This document shows positions 12,309 to 26,645 of a stretch of DNA of 64,000 bases, piece by piece. A program made the translations under genes and the position numbers. Each line of letters opens with the position of its first letter. The first letter of the stretch is position 1. Source of the DNA: Liolophura sinensis (lineage: Eukaryota; Mollusca; Polyplacophora; Chitonida; Chitonidae); assembly GCF_032854445.1 (NCBI RefSeq), contig NC_088297.1, positions 18,551,127 through 18,615,126 on the forward strand. Direction: 5' to 3'. Below the pieces are notes generated by a model. That model saw nothing but the letters and a program-made list of their open reading frames with translations, was not told where the DNA came from and did no database searches.

Positions 12309-12540
12309 ACTTATTTATTTACTAATTTCATTTCTGTTTTACGCCGTACTCAAGAATGTTTTACGGCGGCAAACATTATGGTGGGAGGAAACGGAGCACA
12401 GCCTGGGCGAAGCCCACGACCATCTGCAGTTTTATGGCAGACATTTCAACGTGAAGGCCGGAGAGGGAAGGCCGGAGAGGCCTGGACTTGAAATCAGAGC
12501 GACCGTATTGGTGAGAGGCTCCTAGTCATTTCGTCGCTTC
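12309..12540 (-). mobile_element. SINE A copy
   Basis: Family 3' end (GTTTTACGCCGTACTCAAG) through GGTGGGAGGAAAC and GGCCGGAGAGG to the complement of the B box. A 13-bp segment (GGCCGGAGAGGGA) is partly duplicated inside. The tRNA head is missing beyond GTCATTTCG. Confidence 0.85.
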
Positions 12541-13162
12541 TTATGTGCGATGTGGGTGTGGGTGTGACGCACTGCGGGAAAGGTGAAAAGGGATGCATAG
12601 CTGAAGACAGCCGTGTTGAAAAGGCGAGAAGCATACCCATACAACTCTTGCATTTTTTAACTAGTCGACTAGGAACATTAAAACTTCACGCGGACGCATG
12701 CAGTAGAAATCTAGGGAAGCTTTGATCCGTGGTGCTGTATTCATGATTTCACCACCGATGTACCGCGATCACGACACCGTTAAGGGCAGATTTCCACACA
12801 AGAGCACAGCCCACTTGTAAGCCCTCCCTTTGAGATATAGTTCTAGATGTTACCTTTAACACCGAGAATTCCCGTTAAATCAAGAGACCAAGTTGAAATA
12901 AAGTAAGGCACCATCTGAAAGACCGTTTCACGCAGATTCCAAATATGGTTTTCACGAAATAAAAAAAACATGGTGACTTCATAGGTTTCTTTTTACTACG
13001 AAACAAACTGTAAACTTTATATTTCATAGTAAATTCAGAGAAAGATGGAACTATACATAAATATTCTTATTGAACGTAGAAATATACATATCAGAGGTTG
13101 CTTAGAAGGGATTAGGTCCCTGAGCTTCAGCTGTTTAAAAAACCAGCCACAGAACGTCACTC
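12541..13162. other. No recognised gene
   Basis: Contains the second trace of the old dispersed repeat also seen near 3285-3375 (here 12870-12965). No other feature is recognised. Confidence 0.45.
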
Positions 13163-13175
13163 TATGTATTTTATT

Positions 13176-13316
13176 TGTGGAAGGTCTGTCGGCAACCTGC
13201 GGATGGCCATCGGGTTTCCCCGGGCTCTACCCGGTTTCATCCCACCATAATGCTGGCCGCCGTGGTATAAGTGAAATATTCTTGAGTAGGGCGCTAAACA
13301 CCAATCAATAAATAAA
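13176..13316 (+). mobile_element. SINE A, 5'-truncated, perfect 13-bp TSD
   Basis: Only the 3' half of the family is present, from GGAAGGTCTG to the AATAAATAAA tail. It is flanked by the direct repeat TATGTATTTTATT at 13163-13175 and 13317-13329. The intact target-site duplication shows that the element was already truncated when it inserted. Confidence 0.93.
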
Positions 13317-13394
13317 TATGTATTTTATTCACTATAAAAATGTGAAAAATAAAGCATGAATCAGCAATCGGCACGAAATGCCTGAACGTTAAAC

Positions 13395-13744
13395 TGGCCC
13401 GGATAGCACAATTGGTAGAGCGTCCGCTTCGCGATAGATCCAGGATCAATCCTGGGTCGAGTCACACCTAAGACTTTAAAAGAGGAAGTTGAAACTTCTT
13501 CGCTTGGCGTCAGCATAAAGGGGATAGTGCAACGACTGGTTGACCCATATCAGTATAATGGCTCGGGCGGGGCGGCTCACTTGCCTTCGGTAAGTGGTCT
13601 CAGTGATGCAGCACTAAATAAAGAGCGGTGGAAATCCTTCCTGCCACAAGGAGGCACATTACATGCACCCTAAGGATTCCTTCGTCGTCATATGACTGAA
13701 AAATTTTTGTCGTACGACGTTAAACCCCAAGCACTCACTCGCTC
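13395..13744 (+). mobile_element. SINE B copy 1, near full length
   Basis: tRNA-derived head GGCCCGGATAGCACAATTGG with A-box-like TAGCACAATTGG, then B-box-like GGATCAATCC. The body continues through GACTTTAAAAGAGGAAG and GACTGGTTGACCC to the 3' domain CGTCGTCATATGACTG...GTACGACGTTAAAC and a short (CACT)n tail. The flanks 13382-13394 and 13745-13757 match at 11 of 13 bases (CTGAACGTTAAAC and CTGGACGTTCAAC), a decayed target-site duplication. Confidence 0.9.
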
Positions 13745-13757
13745 CTGGACGTTCAAC

Positions 13758-15010
13758 ATAACTTCAGATGAAAGGCCATGAATCACTTCACTGTCGTAGA
13801 AACATGGCTATTGACGGTAACCCTAGATGTGTAGTGTAAAAAAAAACACTACATTTATTTCTAACATATTTCTAATAATGTTTCACTTACACGACGACGG
13901 TCAATTTCATATCTAGAGAAAATCAAAATGCTAAGGGTGATTCAACCCTCCTCACGCCGCCCGCCAGAACACCCCAGAAAACAAAATGATTTATGGTTTA
14001 ACATGTTCTGATCATGGCATTATACCTGAATTATTACGTAGACTGAATAGAGTGCCAATACATTCAGTCGTAAGTGACCAATGATGTTTTCAAGTGTATA
14101 TAGTGTTGGAAGAACTTCATTAACATAACTGGACTTATAATACGGTATGTATGTTGCAACGCACGTCTCACACGAGACATTTCGAATTTAATGAAACTAT
14201 AAATTTCTGCATTGTATTTCAAATTGTATATTTGTCAGTAAATCTATCTGAATAAACTTGTTGTGGAATCAACTTTGTATTTAGTCCCGCAGGTTATTCT
14301 GGCGTTTACGTGGGATTTGATCAAACGGATTATAGCTTGTCTGGCCAGCAATATAAGGATTACAAAGAGAAAAAAAAACGCACCCGATACCACACTACCG
14401 GACAATCGATGCAAATCCGACAAGTCTTCGTTACATATTCATTAGTGGTTTGCTCTGACATGGATGATGTAATGAGGAGTTCGCATGCGTCATGCCCATT
14501 CGTTAAATCACCTTCCAATTCTCTCAGGTGTCGGCTGGCCAACCACAATAGCCCTCCTAACTCATTTACCCGTGAAACGACTTCGATTGCTGACGGGGCT
14601 AACGCCTTCACAGATCCACTATTGTGTACAACTCACCCTAGCCTCCTAATCCAGGGGACTGAAATTAAAATTGACGCACCTACTTGAAAAGTCTATGACC
14701 ACACTTTCAGCCAATCTTTCAGATGCAGAGCTTTGTTAGAATTGGTCAATAAAAGTCGGAGTAAGGGTTACGAGATCTACATTGATCTGAGGCTATTAAC
14801 CGCACTTCTCTCTGTAATTTGACCCCAGAGTAGTTCTACTGTAAAGTTTATTGGGAATCAAGTTTGTGTTGTATCATTTACCTGCCAGACGACTTCACAT
14901 GGATTCTTGTGAATTCACATGTAGATCAGGTGCGTTACGATATGGAAGGGGACTTGTGATCGCTAGTACAAAAAAAATCACCAAAGAACTTTTTATATTG
15001 CAATATTTAT
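13758..15010. other. No recognised gene
   Basis: The best frame is 125 codons at 14310-14687 (plus), lysine- and serine-rich and without a recognisable domain. An 83-codon frame lies opposite it. I see no supporting splice or promoter context and do not call a gene. Confidence 0.45.
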
Positions 15011-15017
15011 TGATAAG

Positions 15018-15052
15018 TCGGTGAGTGCTTGGGGTTTAACGGCGTTCTTAAC
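15018..15052 (-). mobile_element. SINE B tail fragment
   Basis: GTGAGTGCTTGGGGTTTAAC then GTTCTTAACAAT matches the 3' end of SINE B only. It runs into unrelated AT-rich sequence. Confidence 0.6.
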
Positions 15053-15193
15053 AATATATATATTGAGTTGTTATAACTATGCATAAACTCCAGTATTGCG
15101 TTTGTCTTGAATTGTCACATTTTCACTGAAGAAATAAATATATTCTTATACTTATATGTATTCTTTCACTGCGTCATCGTTTTCGTTGTTATC

Positions 15194-17489
<2,296 letters not shown>

Positions 17490-17667
17490 GTTTAACAGAG
17501 TAAGCCAGTAAGCCTTCTAATTTGGCTGCCTCCCTATCCGCCAATAATCACCCGTTAGTCCTGGTCCAGCTAATCCAAATTACACCGGCTTTTCCACTCC
17601 AAAAGTACAAACGATTTCTTCTAACTATAGCTGTGATGTATCGTCCGTAACTTCGTCAAAGGCACCT
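17490..17667. other. Unassigned spacer between LINE and R
   Basis: Sequence not shared with the LINE or with R copy 1 and with no recognisable content. It begins exactly where LINE homology stops. Confidence 0.5.
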
Positions 17668-18558
17668 TATGGTTCTCCACATATCACTGTCGTATCACTG
17701 TCTGTCTCTGTTTATAACTATCATCGACCCTCTCTAAGCCTACAAATCTGCCACCTTATGTATTGTAATTGAAGCTTCGAGAAAGAACAAAGAAAAAAAC
17801 ATAAACAAGGTCATTTTCCAGAAGCATCGGTCAATCGAAACTGATTGGCTAGAAACTTAAAAGATGTTCTATACTACCCGGCTGCGACTGAAATGAACAC
17901 GTCACGTGACTAAGCCGCGCTAGGAAATGTACAACTATAACCATACAATGTATTGTTACATGACACATCTAAATCATCTGCTGTTGTAAGTGTAGGTTAA
18001 ACAGAAAGAAAGTTACTAAACGAATCAGAGGGTTAAAGCACTACATCGTAGCAGCTTTGAGGCCCTTGGCCTGTGAAGTCGCTTGTTTGAATCCAGCTGT
18101 CGCTTTTTTGGCTGCTGTATTGAGTGGGTGTCTATGTAACGGTGTTCCCGAAGTCTGATAGGTTATTACAGGCAATCCATTTCGCTCCACCCAAAAAATT
18201 AATTGCCGTCACATGTGTGAAAATCTACGTGTGTTCAGCTGCAATCAAATGATTTATTTATTTATTTATTTGATTGGTGTTTTACGCCGTACTCAAGAAT
18301 ATTTCACTTATACGACGGCGGCCAGCATTATGGCGGGAGGAAACTGGGGAGAACTCGGGGGAAACCCATGACCATCCGCAGGTTGCTGACAAACCTTCCC
18401 ACTCACGGCCGGAGACGAAACCAGCATGAGTTGGACTTGAACTCACAGCGACTCACAGTGAGAGGCTTCTCGGTCATTACGCTGTGCAAGCGCGCTAACC
18501 GACTGAGCCACGGAGGACCCGGCAATCAAATGAAATACATAAACTGCAGCAATGTTAA
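17668..18558. repeat. Dispersed repeat R, copy 2, split by a SINE
   Basis: Homologous to 11450-12075. It is interrupted at 18253-18521 by SINE A and ends at 18558, where LINE sequence restarts. Removing the SINE and one target copy restores colinearity with R copy 1 (GCAATCAAATGA then TACATAAACTGCAGCAATG against TATATAAACTGTAGTAATG). Confidence 0.9.
18253..18521 (-). mobile_element. SINE A inside R, 12-bp TSD
   Basis: Full-length copy in reverse orientation, with a small deletion near the B box. It is flanked by the perfect 12-bp direct repeat GCAATCAAATGA at 18241-18252 and 18522-18533. The R copy at 11450-12075 carries that target once. Confidence 0.96.
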
Positions 18559-19971
18559 CAATTTAATCCATGATCTCATATCATTTCCAAAGTTGAACGT
18601 CATAAGTACTACTTTCATGAATTTCCATGAGATAGAATCGGAGGCTTTCTCAAATTCGACAGATAGTAGAAGTCCCGGGATTCCTTTATCTTTGGTTTCG
18701 AACGTGTTGTCGTAAATTAGACGCATATTTTCTGGGATACATCTTGAAGAGATAAAACCTTTCTGGTCTTCATTTATGATGTTATCAAGGACAAGTTTTA
18801 GTCTATTTGCAATGCAAGCACTGTATATTTTATAATTTAAAACAGATTTGAGTAATAATCTTTTTGTTCCGCTAAAATTTACGTCGTTTGATATATTTAT
18901 TTTCCATCGCCAAGTGTTAATTTTGAAATCAGTTCGTTTGCATAATTTCTCTTCCCCAGTGCCAAAAAATATTTTGTTGGTTTTTTCTCCCTATTCAGTT
19001 TTGTTTGCCTTAGATCTGATTAATATACCTTCCATCTCTTTTTCTCTCAGCTTTTTGTATTTTATTTTCGGATTTTTCACTCTGTCGAGATTTAAATCAG
19101 GTACATTCATAAGACTGCCTTAAATTTCTTTTTGTAGTAACTCAATTTCTTTCTCCAATTCTGTTTCTCTCTTTTGTTCATTCTTACGTTTTGTTGAATA
19201 TTTTATTGATTCTCCTCTTATTTTCATTAGCAGTATTTCTGAAAATAACTGGTCACTAATGCAAAACTGTAGTCGTTCTTTGGGAATATTTTAAAAATTT
19301 TCTCTGTTGTAAACTAGGGAACAATATTCGTCTATTGTTAGGTTAATGGCGTTTTTTTTATTAATTCGATGTAAGTTTGGTCTTTTAGGAGTGAAAAGTT
19401 TAATTCCCAGTAACCCCTACCACGGTCTCAGTTTACGAATTTACACTTTAGTGTTCCTGCTGGTGGTCACTCCTATAACCTGGAATGATTTCCGCTTTTG
19501 TAGACATATTGAAAATACCCTTTGACACCAAGAAAAAATCGAGTCTAGCTTGTTTTTTCGGATTCTTGTGTCGCCATGTTTATCGTCTGTCTCCTTCATG
19601 CATTTGCTCCCAAACATCTGAATATTCATTTTTGTTTATGAGATTCAATACTTTCTGTCCACATTGTGGATATTTAGGTCTATAATAATATAATTGCCAT
19701 TTAGGTGAGAATCTACACTATTTATTTTGTAGACAAAATTGGAGTTTATAAGAATTATTATGCCTCTTCAGTGAGAAGTGAAAGGGCTTACCCATGCATC
19801 GTGTTCCCATTTTCTTTTCAGAATATTTCTATAAGTGGGTCAATATGTGTATCCCGCAAGCAAATAATGGAGTATTTTTTTCTTTCTAAAGCATGGAAAA
19901 CATCCTTCCTCTTCCTAGGATCTTGCCAATCCTTGGCAGTTCATGGAGACTATGTTCACTGTCTCAGCCAT
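18559..19971 (-). pseudogene. L1/Tx1-type LINE ORF2, endonuclease and RT start
   Basis: The minus-strand frame begins at 19971 with MAETVNIVSMNCQGLA, the classic start of an apurinic-endonuclease-like domain (MNCQGL). One frameshift later KKYSIICLRDTHIDPL follows (19890-19840), then RGIIILINSNF and GNYIIIDLNIH. After an internal deletion comes RLDFFLVSKGIF (about 19550-19515) and the catalytic-histidine block PGYRSDH (about 19485-19465). This domain nicks the target DNA. At 18712-18559 the reverse transcriptase motif LLLSVEFEKASDSISWKFM appears; the first catalytic residue of the AFD motif has changed to ASD here. The bases 18559-18843 repeat 17205-17489 with about 13 differences. The gene is inactive through stops, frameshifts and deletion. 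Confidence 0.88.
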
Positions 19972-20362
19972 TTTTGGAATTATAGAAATGCAACTTCACA
20001 TTCACGTTCAGTCATACGAGCAATCATCCTTCCGTCTGTCATCCCATAGCCCACATTGCCTTTGTAAATACAGCACAAAAGGCAGTTGGAATACACAGAC
20101 TCATCATCTTGGTGGTTTGTGGAAGTATTCTGTCTTTTCCTAGGTACATTATTTAACAAAAGTATGTGGGAAGTCGACATTTTGTACCAAGTAAAAAGAT
20201 GTGGATTACGTATATACAGTTCACAAAAACACAATCGATGAGAACAAAGAAAGGTGGGAAAAAGGAAAGGGATAAAGTGCAACATCTTGGTAGTGCAGGT
20301 GAGCATCGCATATATACAGAAAAAGTCCCCATCGCGATCAGTAAAACTGTTCTATAAATAAA

Positions 20363-20364
<2 letters not shown>
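19972..20364. other. LINE ORF1-ORF2 spacer, unassigned
   Basis: Lies between the ORF2 start and the ORF1 end of the same minus-strand LINE. A 108-codon minus-strand frame (20306-19980) is open but shows no domain I recognise. It may be decayed LINE sequence. Confidence 0.4.

Positions 20365-20432
<68 letters not shown>
20365..20432. repeat. (TA)n microsatellite
   Basis: About 34 TA units, placed just downstream of the ORF1 remnant on the minus strand. Confidence 0.97.
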
Positions 20433-20434
<2 letters not shown>

Positions 20435-20439
20435 AAAGT

Positions 20440-21441
20440 AAAAACGAAAAAAGGAAAAAGAATACGTGTATACGTTGACCAGACATAAGGTCAGAAAGGC
20501 GAGAAATCCCTGGAACTCAGTCTATTTGTGACCACAGGTCCGTGAGTGTAAAAAAACACGCTATCTTCACGCATGGGTTTCTCGGGGTTGTAGTTCAATC
20601 ACGCAACTATGGGCTAATTATGCTGTACCAGTTACAACAGTTCCTTCCAGCAGTGACTGTGAGATGGGGTTAGGGCTGGGGCAGATCAAACAAACCACGG
20701 ATTTGCTTGACTTGTTCATGACCATTTTTGACATATATTTTCCCGTCCTTGGGACCATACCGAACTGACAAGAGGATTAGCCACACACATTCTTTTCAAC
20801 GCTCTTCGCTTGTGTATGCACTCATTTTTAAGCTTCCTAGATACAAATTTGATAATAACACCCCTTGGTTTAGGTGCACTAGTGGTTCTAGCACTAGTGG
20901 TTCTTATATCACAAGGCTTTACATTTATATTTAAGTTATTGTTTAGTATGTTTGACTTTGTCAGTGCAATCGTCAGAAGTCTCCATACGACTGTCCCCCT
21001 CAATGCCATACACTCTTATGCTCTTTATTCGTCCGTGCTGTTCCAAATCATTGATTTTTGAATCGACCATATCTAATTCAGTGTTCATCAAATGTTCATC
21101 AATCGTTTGATCTCATTCAAATTTTTTCGAGCTCATACGAAAGCTGTTTCACATCTTCTCTCAGGACATCGCTTTCCTTTACAAGATTAAATATTCTAGA
21201 CTCTAGTACTTCAATTAGCATTGGTAGCTTACCCACGATTTTTGTCTCCATGTTAGTCAGATGCTCTACCAGTTTCTCACCTGTCACGATGTTCTCCAGT
21301 TTACTCATTATCAAGCTGAGTTGCTCCTCCATAAAAGACACTGGCGTATGGTGCGACAGAGGTTCCATGACTGTTTTTGTTGTCAACACTGCTTTGCGAA
21401 GATATTTGTTTCCTCTTTTTCTGTGCCCTTGACCTTGGCAT
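20440..21441 (-). pseudogene. LINE ORF1 protein, broken
   Basis: ORF1 proteins of L1/Tx1-type LINEs bind element RNA as coiled-coil multimers. A basic start MPRSRAQKKRKQIS begins at 21441. One frameshift later a heptad-rich stretch (LSLIMSKLENIV, KLPMLIEVLESRIFNLVKES, LREDVKQLSYELEKI; 21330-21117) predicts a coiled coil. After another break RGVIIKFVSRKLKNECIHKRR (about 20868-20806) matches the nucleic-acid-binding core usually written as VKFVSR...R..L. The tail PYVWSTYTRI near 20470 resembles the end of such proteins. Its position just 5' of an endonuclease/RT frame on the same strand supports the assignment. Several stops make it non-functional. Confidence 0.75.
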
Positions 21442-23129
21442 AATCTGAGTCAAAATTCACCACCCTGATCGCAGCTGAAAAATCTCACTGTGACACACCC
21501 GCCACTCGCGACCAGCTAGCTGGCTTGTGCTGCACTCTGGTCAAAGGCTGATCGTGCAGAGCGTGTCAATCGTGTAAACATTTGGTTACTTCCCCACCAT
21601 AGCCAGTTTCTGTAGGCTGACTTTTACTAGTTCAAAAGTAAAATCATCTTGTACTGTCACATATTTCTGCCCATAATTGAAAGCACATCCTATTATACGT
21701 AAACCGTTCTTGAATAGACTCAGCAGGCAAAAATGTAGGGAGTAAATCGCAATTTGATAGGAGAGGACCTTTCTGTGTCGTGCTACCTGTCCGCCATGTT
21801 CTCTTCTCTGCCATTCAATTGTCATTCAATTTAAGTTGTACCATGATGACAGTCTTCTGTGATTTAAAGTGTATTTATTCTTGACATCCTTATCAGAAGG
21901 GCCCAGTGAGAATCAAACAAAGTATTTGTATATACATGAAGATTCATTATTTCAACATCTGTTTTTTGCAAATGCTGCAGATGATACAGAGTAATATTAA
22001 AGTCAAAGGGTGTCGCCAATTTCTTGACATAACGAATCAGAAGGTTGAAAGTTGCACGCTCTGATTGACTCTAGGTGGGGTGATCCCACGATGGAAGGAG
22101 ATCAAGCTATATGGTGTAGAATGAATGAGGAATGTTCACGTGAAACTAGTTCTGCATGTGGCTCTCGATTTGTGTGCGAAGTTATTTTTTTTTCTCTAAG
22201 TGTAACACTAGAACTGAAGTGGTACACATCTTTATCTGCCCCAGAGTTATCTCCCGTGAACATGTTTCCAATCCTGGTAGTATGTTGCGCATAATCGATT
22301 TCTAATAACTTTCCACATTGTCTTCCTTTTAATCTCTGCTAAACCATTTGTATGACTCACGTATATATTTAAGGGTAAGACCCACTCAAATACACAAATT
22401 CATGTAAGCTCAATTTTAGAGCATTAGCATGCTATGCGTACCCGAACCTTCAGGCTGAACATTTGTTATAGCATGAACAGATTTAGACTTAACCTAGCGC
22501 TAAAAACATTTCACTTATACGAAGGCTCTCACAGCTACAGGAGACAAAACAGGAGAGTATTGGTTTAATCACTACCCTTTAGCAAGTATCTTGCTAACTT
22601 TTTCACTTGTAGTCTATATATTATCAAAGTGTAAGCCATGAAAAGAAACACCATTAAGCTATGTTCCATAATCCGTGCGTCGAAACAAGACATTTGTATA
22701 CCAGCCTTCAACCTAAATAGACGTCCCATATCAACGGCCTGTTCTGACCGCATGCTGACGCATACTAATGTCCGGGATTTGGCAACAGAGTCTCAGAATT
22801 TAGCAAGAAGCTGGGTAAATGTTCCAAGTTTTTAACAGCATATTTCAACACCATGTATAATGAGCATGTGTTCACGCCATATTGAGCGAACTCTTCGCTG
22901 ATTTTGCTGAGTGCGTATGATGAGCTTTTACATTTTGTCCCGGTCATAGCTTAAAGAACCTTTCGTGGCACATAATAAGAGAATACATGGAGGAATTAAA
23001 AAGAAACGAAATGCGACAAAGCATTATGTCGTACCACATTGACGTAGAAATCTACTCAAGATAAAATTGATTTATTTAATGTCAGTTTCACGAAGAACGT
23101 GAGGATTCTATTTGTATCATCTTACTAAT
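21442..23129. other. Possible LINE 5' region, then unassigned
   Basis: 21442 to about 21840 sits where the LINE 5' UTR would be; its outer end cannot be fixed from one copy. The rest has no recognised gene. Around 22640-22765 a weak similarity to 27580-27690 (shared TTTGTATACCAGC and a CCGCATGC/ACGCAGCG block) suggests an old dispersed repeat. Confidence 0.4.
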
Positions 23130-23335
23130 GCATTCCGCATAGGCCTACATTCTTTCAAAGCTATCATTGTCTGTTCAATGAAATGTTGTCTTTGAGACAA
23201 CCATGTAACATTTTTCAGACTCTTATGTTTAGTTGCGGTGTTATTGTTGTTCTTAAATTGATCGTTGGGTACGTTTTTGAAATGCGTATGCCCCGCAGGA
23301 TCTGACCGTAGATCGCTCATTCCGATGTTCTTTTC
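23130..23335 (-). repeat. Dispersed repeat E, copy 1, coding-like
   Basis: Related to 26430-26645 in the same orientation. On the minus strand a frame begins at 23320 with MSDLRSDPAGHTHFKNVPND and stays open 67 codons. The relative at 26640 begins MADLRPQTVTHARFKRR. I do not recognise the protein. The shared ATG position and N terminus suggest copies of the same small gene or transposon 5' exon. Confidence 0.45.
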
Positions 23336-25539
23336 TTTATCTGAATATTTGAAATTTTATCTCGTGTCTTCTGCCTACCACAGACAATAAAAATCGAATA
23401 CCAAAGCAAAAGGACCTAAGTTGTCGAACTATTTTCCTCATTTACATCGGTATTTTAAGGACGTCCTTATCTTGGGCAGATCGGAACAGCTGTTTCAGAT
23501 GAACGTCAGCAATCATACTCATTGTTTAGACCATTTCTGTAATGTGTGGCGCCCTTAAAATATATGCAGTATACGATGGAGCCTTGCCCAACGTGGAGAA
23601 AAAATATAGCCGATAATATCTCTTATTTACGTCATTAGAGACAGCTGCCTGCAAGAACATGAAATATGCAGTAATCGCCACCATTTGCCAGATTTTTTTT
23701 GAAAGATATCGCTTTATCTGTATAGATCGCTATTTGACAGCCAAGGAATCAATACATGAGAACACCATATGGTGCACAAGATGTGTACATGTAGTGGAGA
23801 AGCACATGTAAATGTGAAATTTCTTTCCATCCGGTGATCCACCTATTTAGTTGTTCTGTTTTATTTGCTTTAAAGAAATATCAAATTCAGATAATAACGT
23901 CCATATGGTTCCACAACATGACGTCATCACGCCAGGTTGGGTTGCGTACGCTGGGCTTGGTAACACCTCGTGACATTTTGATAAAAGGGGCTTTAAATAG
24001 GCGTACAATTCCCAACACACGGCTACTGACAATTTGTTTTACTTCCCCTCGTGGTTTGTTCTCTTCCACAGATAACAACAACAAAAAATAAATGGAAATA
24101 TTTTTGATCGTGCTACGTAAGTCAGAAGCTTTGTCATCTACTTGATGGAGGGTTATCGTTTTCAGTTGACTGTCGTATTATTCTTCACTTTTAAGCGAAC
24201 TACTGCTAAACACCGTGTTTACTTCCTGCCAAAGAAAACCATGTGCTCAAATGCTGGATAAGGTTATTCGTGCTATAAAATTATCGTATACTTAAGACAT
24301 AAATGCCCTTTAGATCAAAATGAGAGATAGAAAATACAGAAGTAATAGAGACGGTATCACTGGAATTTTCGGGAAAAGATCATTTCTTCAGACGTAGTCG
24401 AGGCCTTTTGACCTGACAGCTGAAAGCAAATACAGGGTTTAATCATCTAAAATGCCTGGCGTCAGGAAGTACGGATTGCGGAGTTTAGACGTATTTTAAA
24501 ATTGGTAAGAAGTGATTTTTCCGAGGAAGACTATTCGATTAGGCAGGGTATCCTGTCAATTATAGCACTGGACAACCGAGACAGAAAGTTCAATTTTTGC
24601 CAGGCCTGCCAAACAAAACCGAAATCTTCCCCAATTAGCAAATAGAAAACCAATATCTTTGACGATAAACGTGATCTGTTGACTTTCTTAAGTCTAGGTT
24701 TCCACGCACCAGAAATCAATCGGGCTTGACGTAGCAATCTTCGTCCGACCCATGGTGCTAAATTAAGCGAGGCCACCGCAGACTCCTGGGGATTATAGAC
24801 TAGGGGACGTTGGCAGATCTGAGCAGAGGGTTTTGGTGGCAACTTAAATCTCGTGAGAACAAAGAACTCCAATAAAACTGATGCTGAATACACATTGAGC
24901 TTTACATTAGATGTCGCTTGAAACTGGCAGAACTTCAAATAAACACATAAAGAATTTGCCGCATATGGGACCAGATAAATAAGAACTTCGTCGATTTGAT
25001 ACTCGGTTTTATTGCGTTTGTTCTTGGACCAGTTTCTATATCAAGTATTACAGACAAAATATCGGTACAGTTAAGAAGGGGGTAAGCTTAAACAAATGGT
25101 CCGAAGGCAATTGCTTGCTGGTCAAATCAACTACGGCAGAACACTTATGGATCTATATCTGTTACTGACCATTATTCTAGTGTCAGTACATCTGTACCCA
25201 CCACGGATCTAGTGGAATGAGGACACTAGACCGCGGATAGGTAGAAACGTTTCCTGTGATATCGCCAAAGCGATAATGTTGATCATGCGGTATAAAAGAA
25301 TTCAGTATAGAAGGACATGCAATCCACACCACGTAAAACACGAAAAACACTGGAAATCTGACTGTTATACCAAAAGGGTAAAGTCGAATACTTAGTAGTA
25401 AGAAAAATTTTTACACTTACAAGCAGGTTCGAAACTTTCCTTATGGCTACGCTATGTTATACGACTTGTTAAGAGGACGAGGTGAAACTTTAAAAGAAGT
25501 TCAGTACATGTTCAGTGTTTGCTTACCATCAGCTTACGC
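23336..25539. other. No recognised gene
   Basis: The best frame is 135 codons on the minus strand (24938-24531), rich in Leu, Arg and Ser, with no motif I recognise and no repeat copy elsewhere in the window. A pair of minus frames and one plus frame overlap at 23834-24091, also unrecognised. Confidence 0.45.
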
Positions 25540-26140
25540 ATTGGGATTTGATTATTTTGAAATGACACCAATTTTGACACCAATTTGATTATTAGTAAGT
25601 TGACGCCTCTCTTAACACTGGTGCTTTGGCATTAGTTTCTGCATTCCGGCACTAAGACCAAACTTCAACATGCCTGTATTTTCACCAGTTTCAGTATTGG
25701 TACATTGATGATCATTTCAATATTGTAACATTGACATACGTTTCAGTATTTGTGATTTTACGATGACTTCAACTTTGGAAATGCGACAGAAATAACAGTA
25801 TTAATGCATTTACATCAATTACAGAATTAATCCATTGATACCAATTTCAGCACTGGTGCTTTGACAATAGTTACACATCGGTGACATCAATGTTGTAAAG
25901 TGGACACCATTAAAACTATTACCACACGGCAAATTTCAACATTTTTGCAGTAATAATATGTGCAGCATGGGTTCATTGACACATATTTCAATATATATAC
26001 TTTACATCTATTTCAGTATTTGTCGCAGAAACCATTTCTGTTTTGGGGCTTTGTATCATTTTCAGTAATGGAGTGAGTAGACACCAATTTCAGCATTGGT
26101 ACTTTGGCATAATGTTGCGCATCAGTACACTGTCACCAAG
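25540..26140. repeat. Decayed short-period satellite
   Basis: The word pattern TTTCAG[T/C]A[T/C]TGGTAC/GCTTTG/ATTGACACCAA recurs irregularly about every 25-60 bases, for example near 25685, 25740, 25840, 26015, 26055 and 26090. The variants are heavily mutated. It reads as an old tandem repeat with a period of about 25-30 bp that has lost its uniformity. Confidence 0.65.
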
Positions 26141-26429
26141 TTAATAATTTTACAAATCATTACCTAAAGGAATCTGATGTTTCATTGAATTCGTGAATGA
26201 ACTATTTTGTTACACGTTATAAACCCGTTCTAGCGATTACTGTAATTAGTGTTTACTCGTGATCATGTTTACCACCTTTTTATGCTTAATAACATTAAGA
26301 ACAACAATAATAAGTCATGTTTACTGTACCATGTGTTTTATTTTTGAAAATATCCGCCACATTACTGTGTAAACGCTCTATATGTTTACTATAACAGACA
26401 CATCCTTTTAATTACTAAACATAATTGTT

Positions 26430-26645
26430 TTGAATGAGCACATTAACGCATTTGTAAAGTGTAGCAGAAATGTGTTTTTTTTTAACCAAGCATTTATTTT
26501 TAGTGTGAAACTTTTGTTGTAACGAGCAAACGGTGTTAATATAGCTGTTGTTGTTCAGGATGGTGTTCTTCTTGTTCTTGATCGTGGGGCCGTCTTTTGA
26601 AACGCGCATGCGTCACAGTTTGTGGCCGCAGATCCGCCATTCCTT
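26430..26645 (-). repeat. Dispersed repeat E, copy 2, coding-like
   Basis: Relative of 23130-23335. Both have GATC-GT-GGG, a TTTTGAAA[C/T]GCG[C/T]ATGC block, and an initiator ATG that gives M[A/S]DLR. Internal frames differ by indels, so the copy is not coding as it stands. Confidence 0.45.

Noticed and set aside
13395-13470. tRNA gene starting GGCCCGGATAGC
   Set aside because: The same head recurs at 30195 and 46925 with an identical 350-bp body; it is the SINE B head.
13841-13905. SINE A tail fragment
   Set aside because: ATGTTTCACTTACACGACGACGG is similar to the family, but flanking bases do not align; left out.
18368-18715. 115-codon plus-strand frame
   Set aside because: It crosses the SINE, the end of R and antisense LINE sequence; a chance fusion of repeats.
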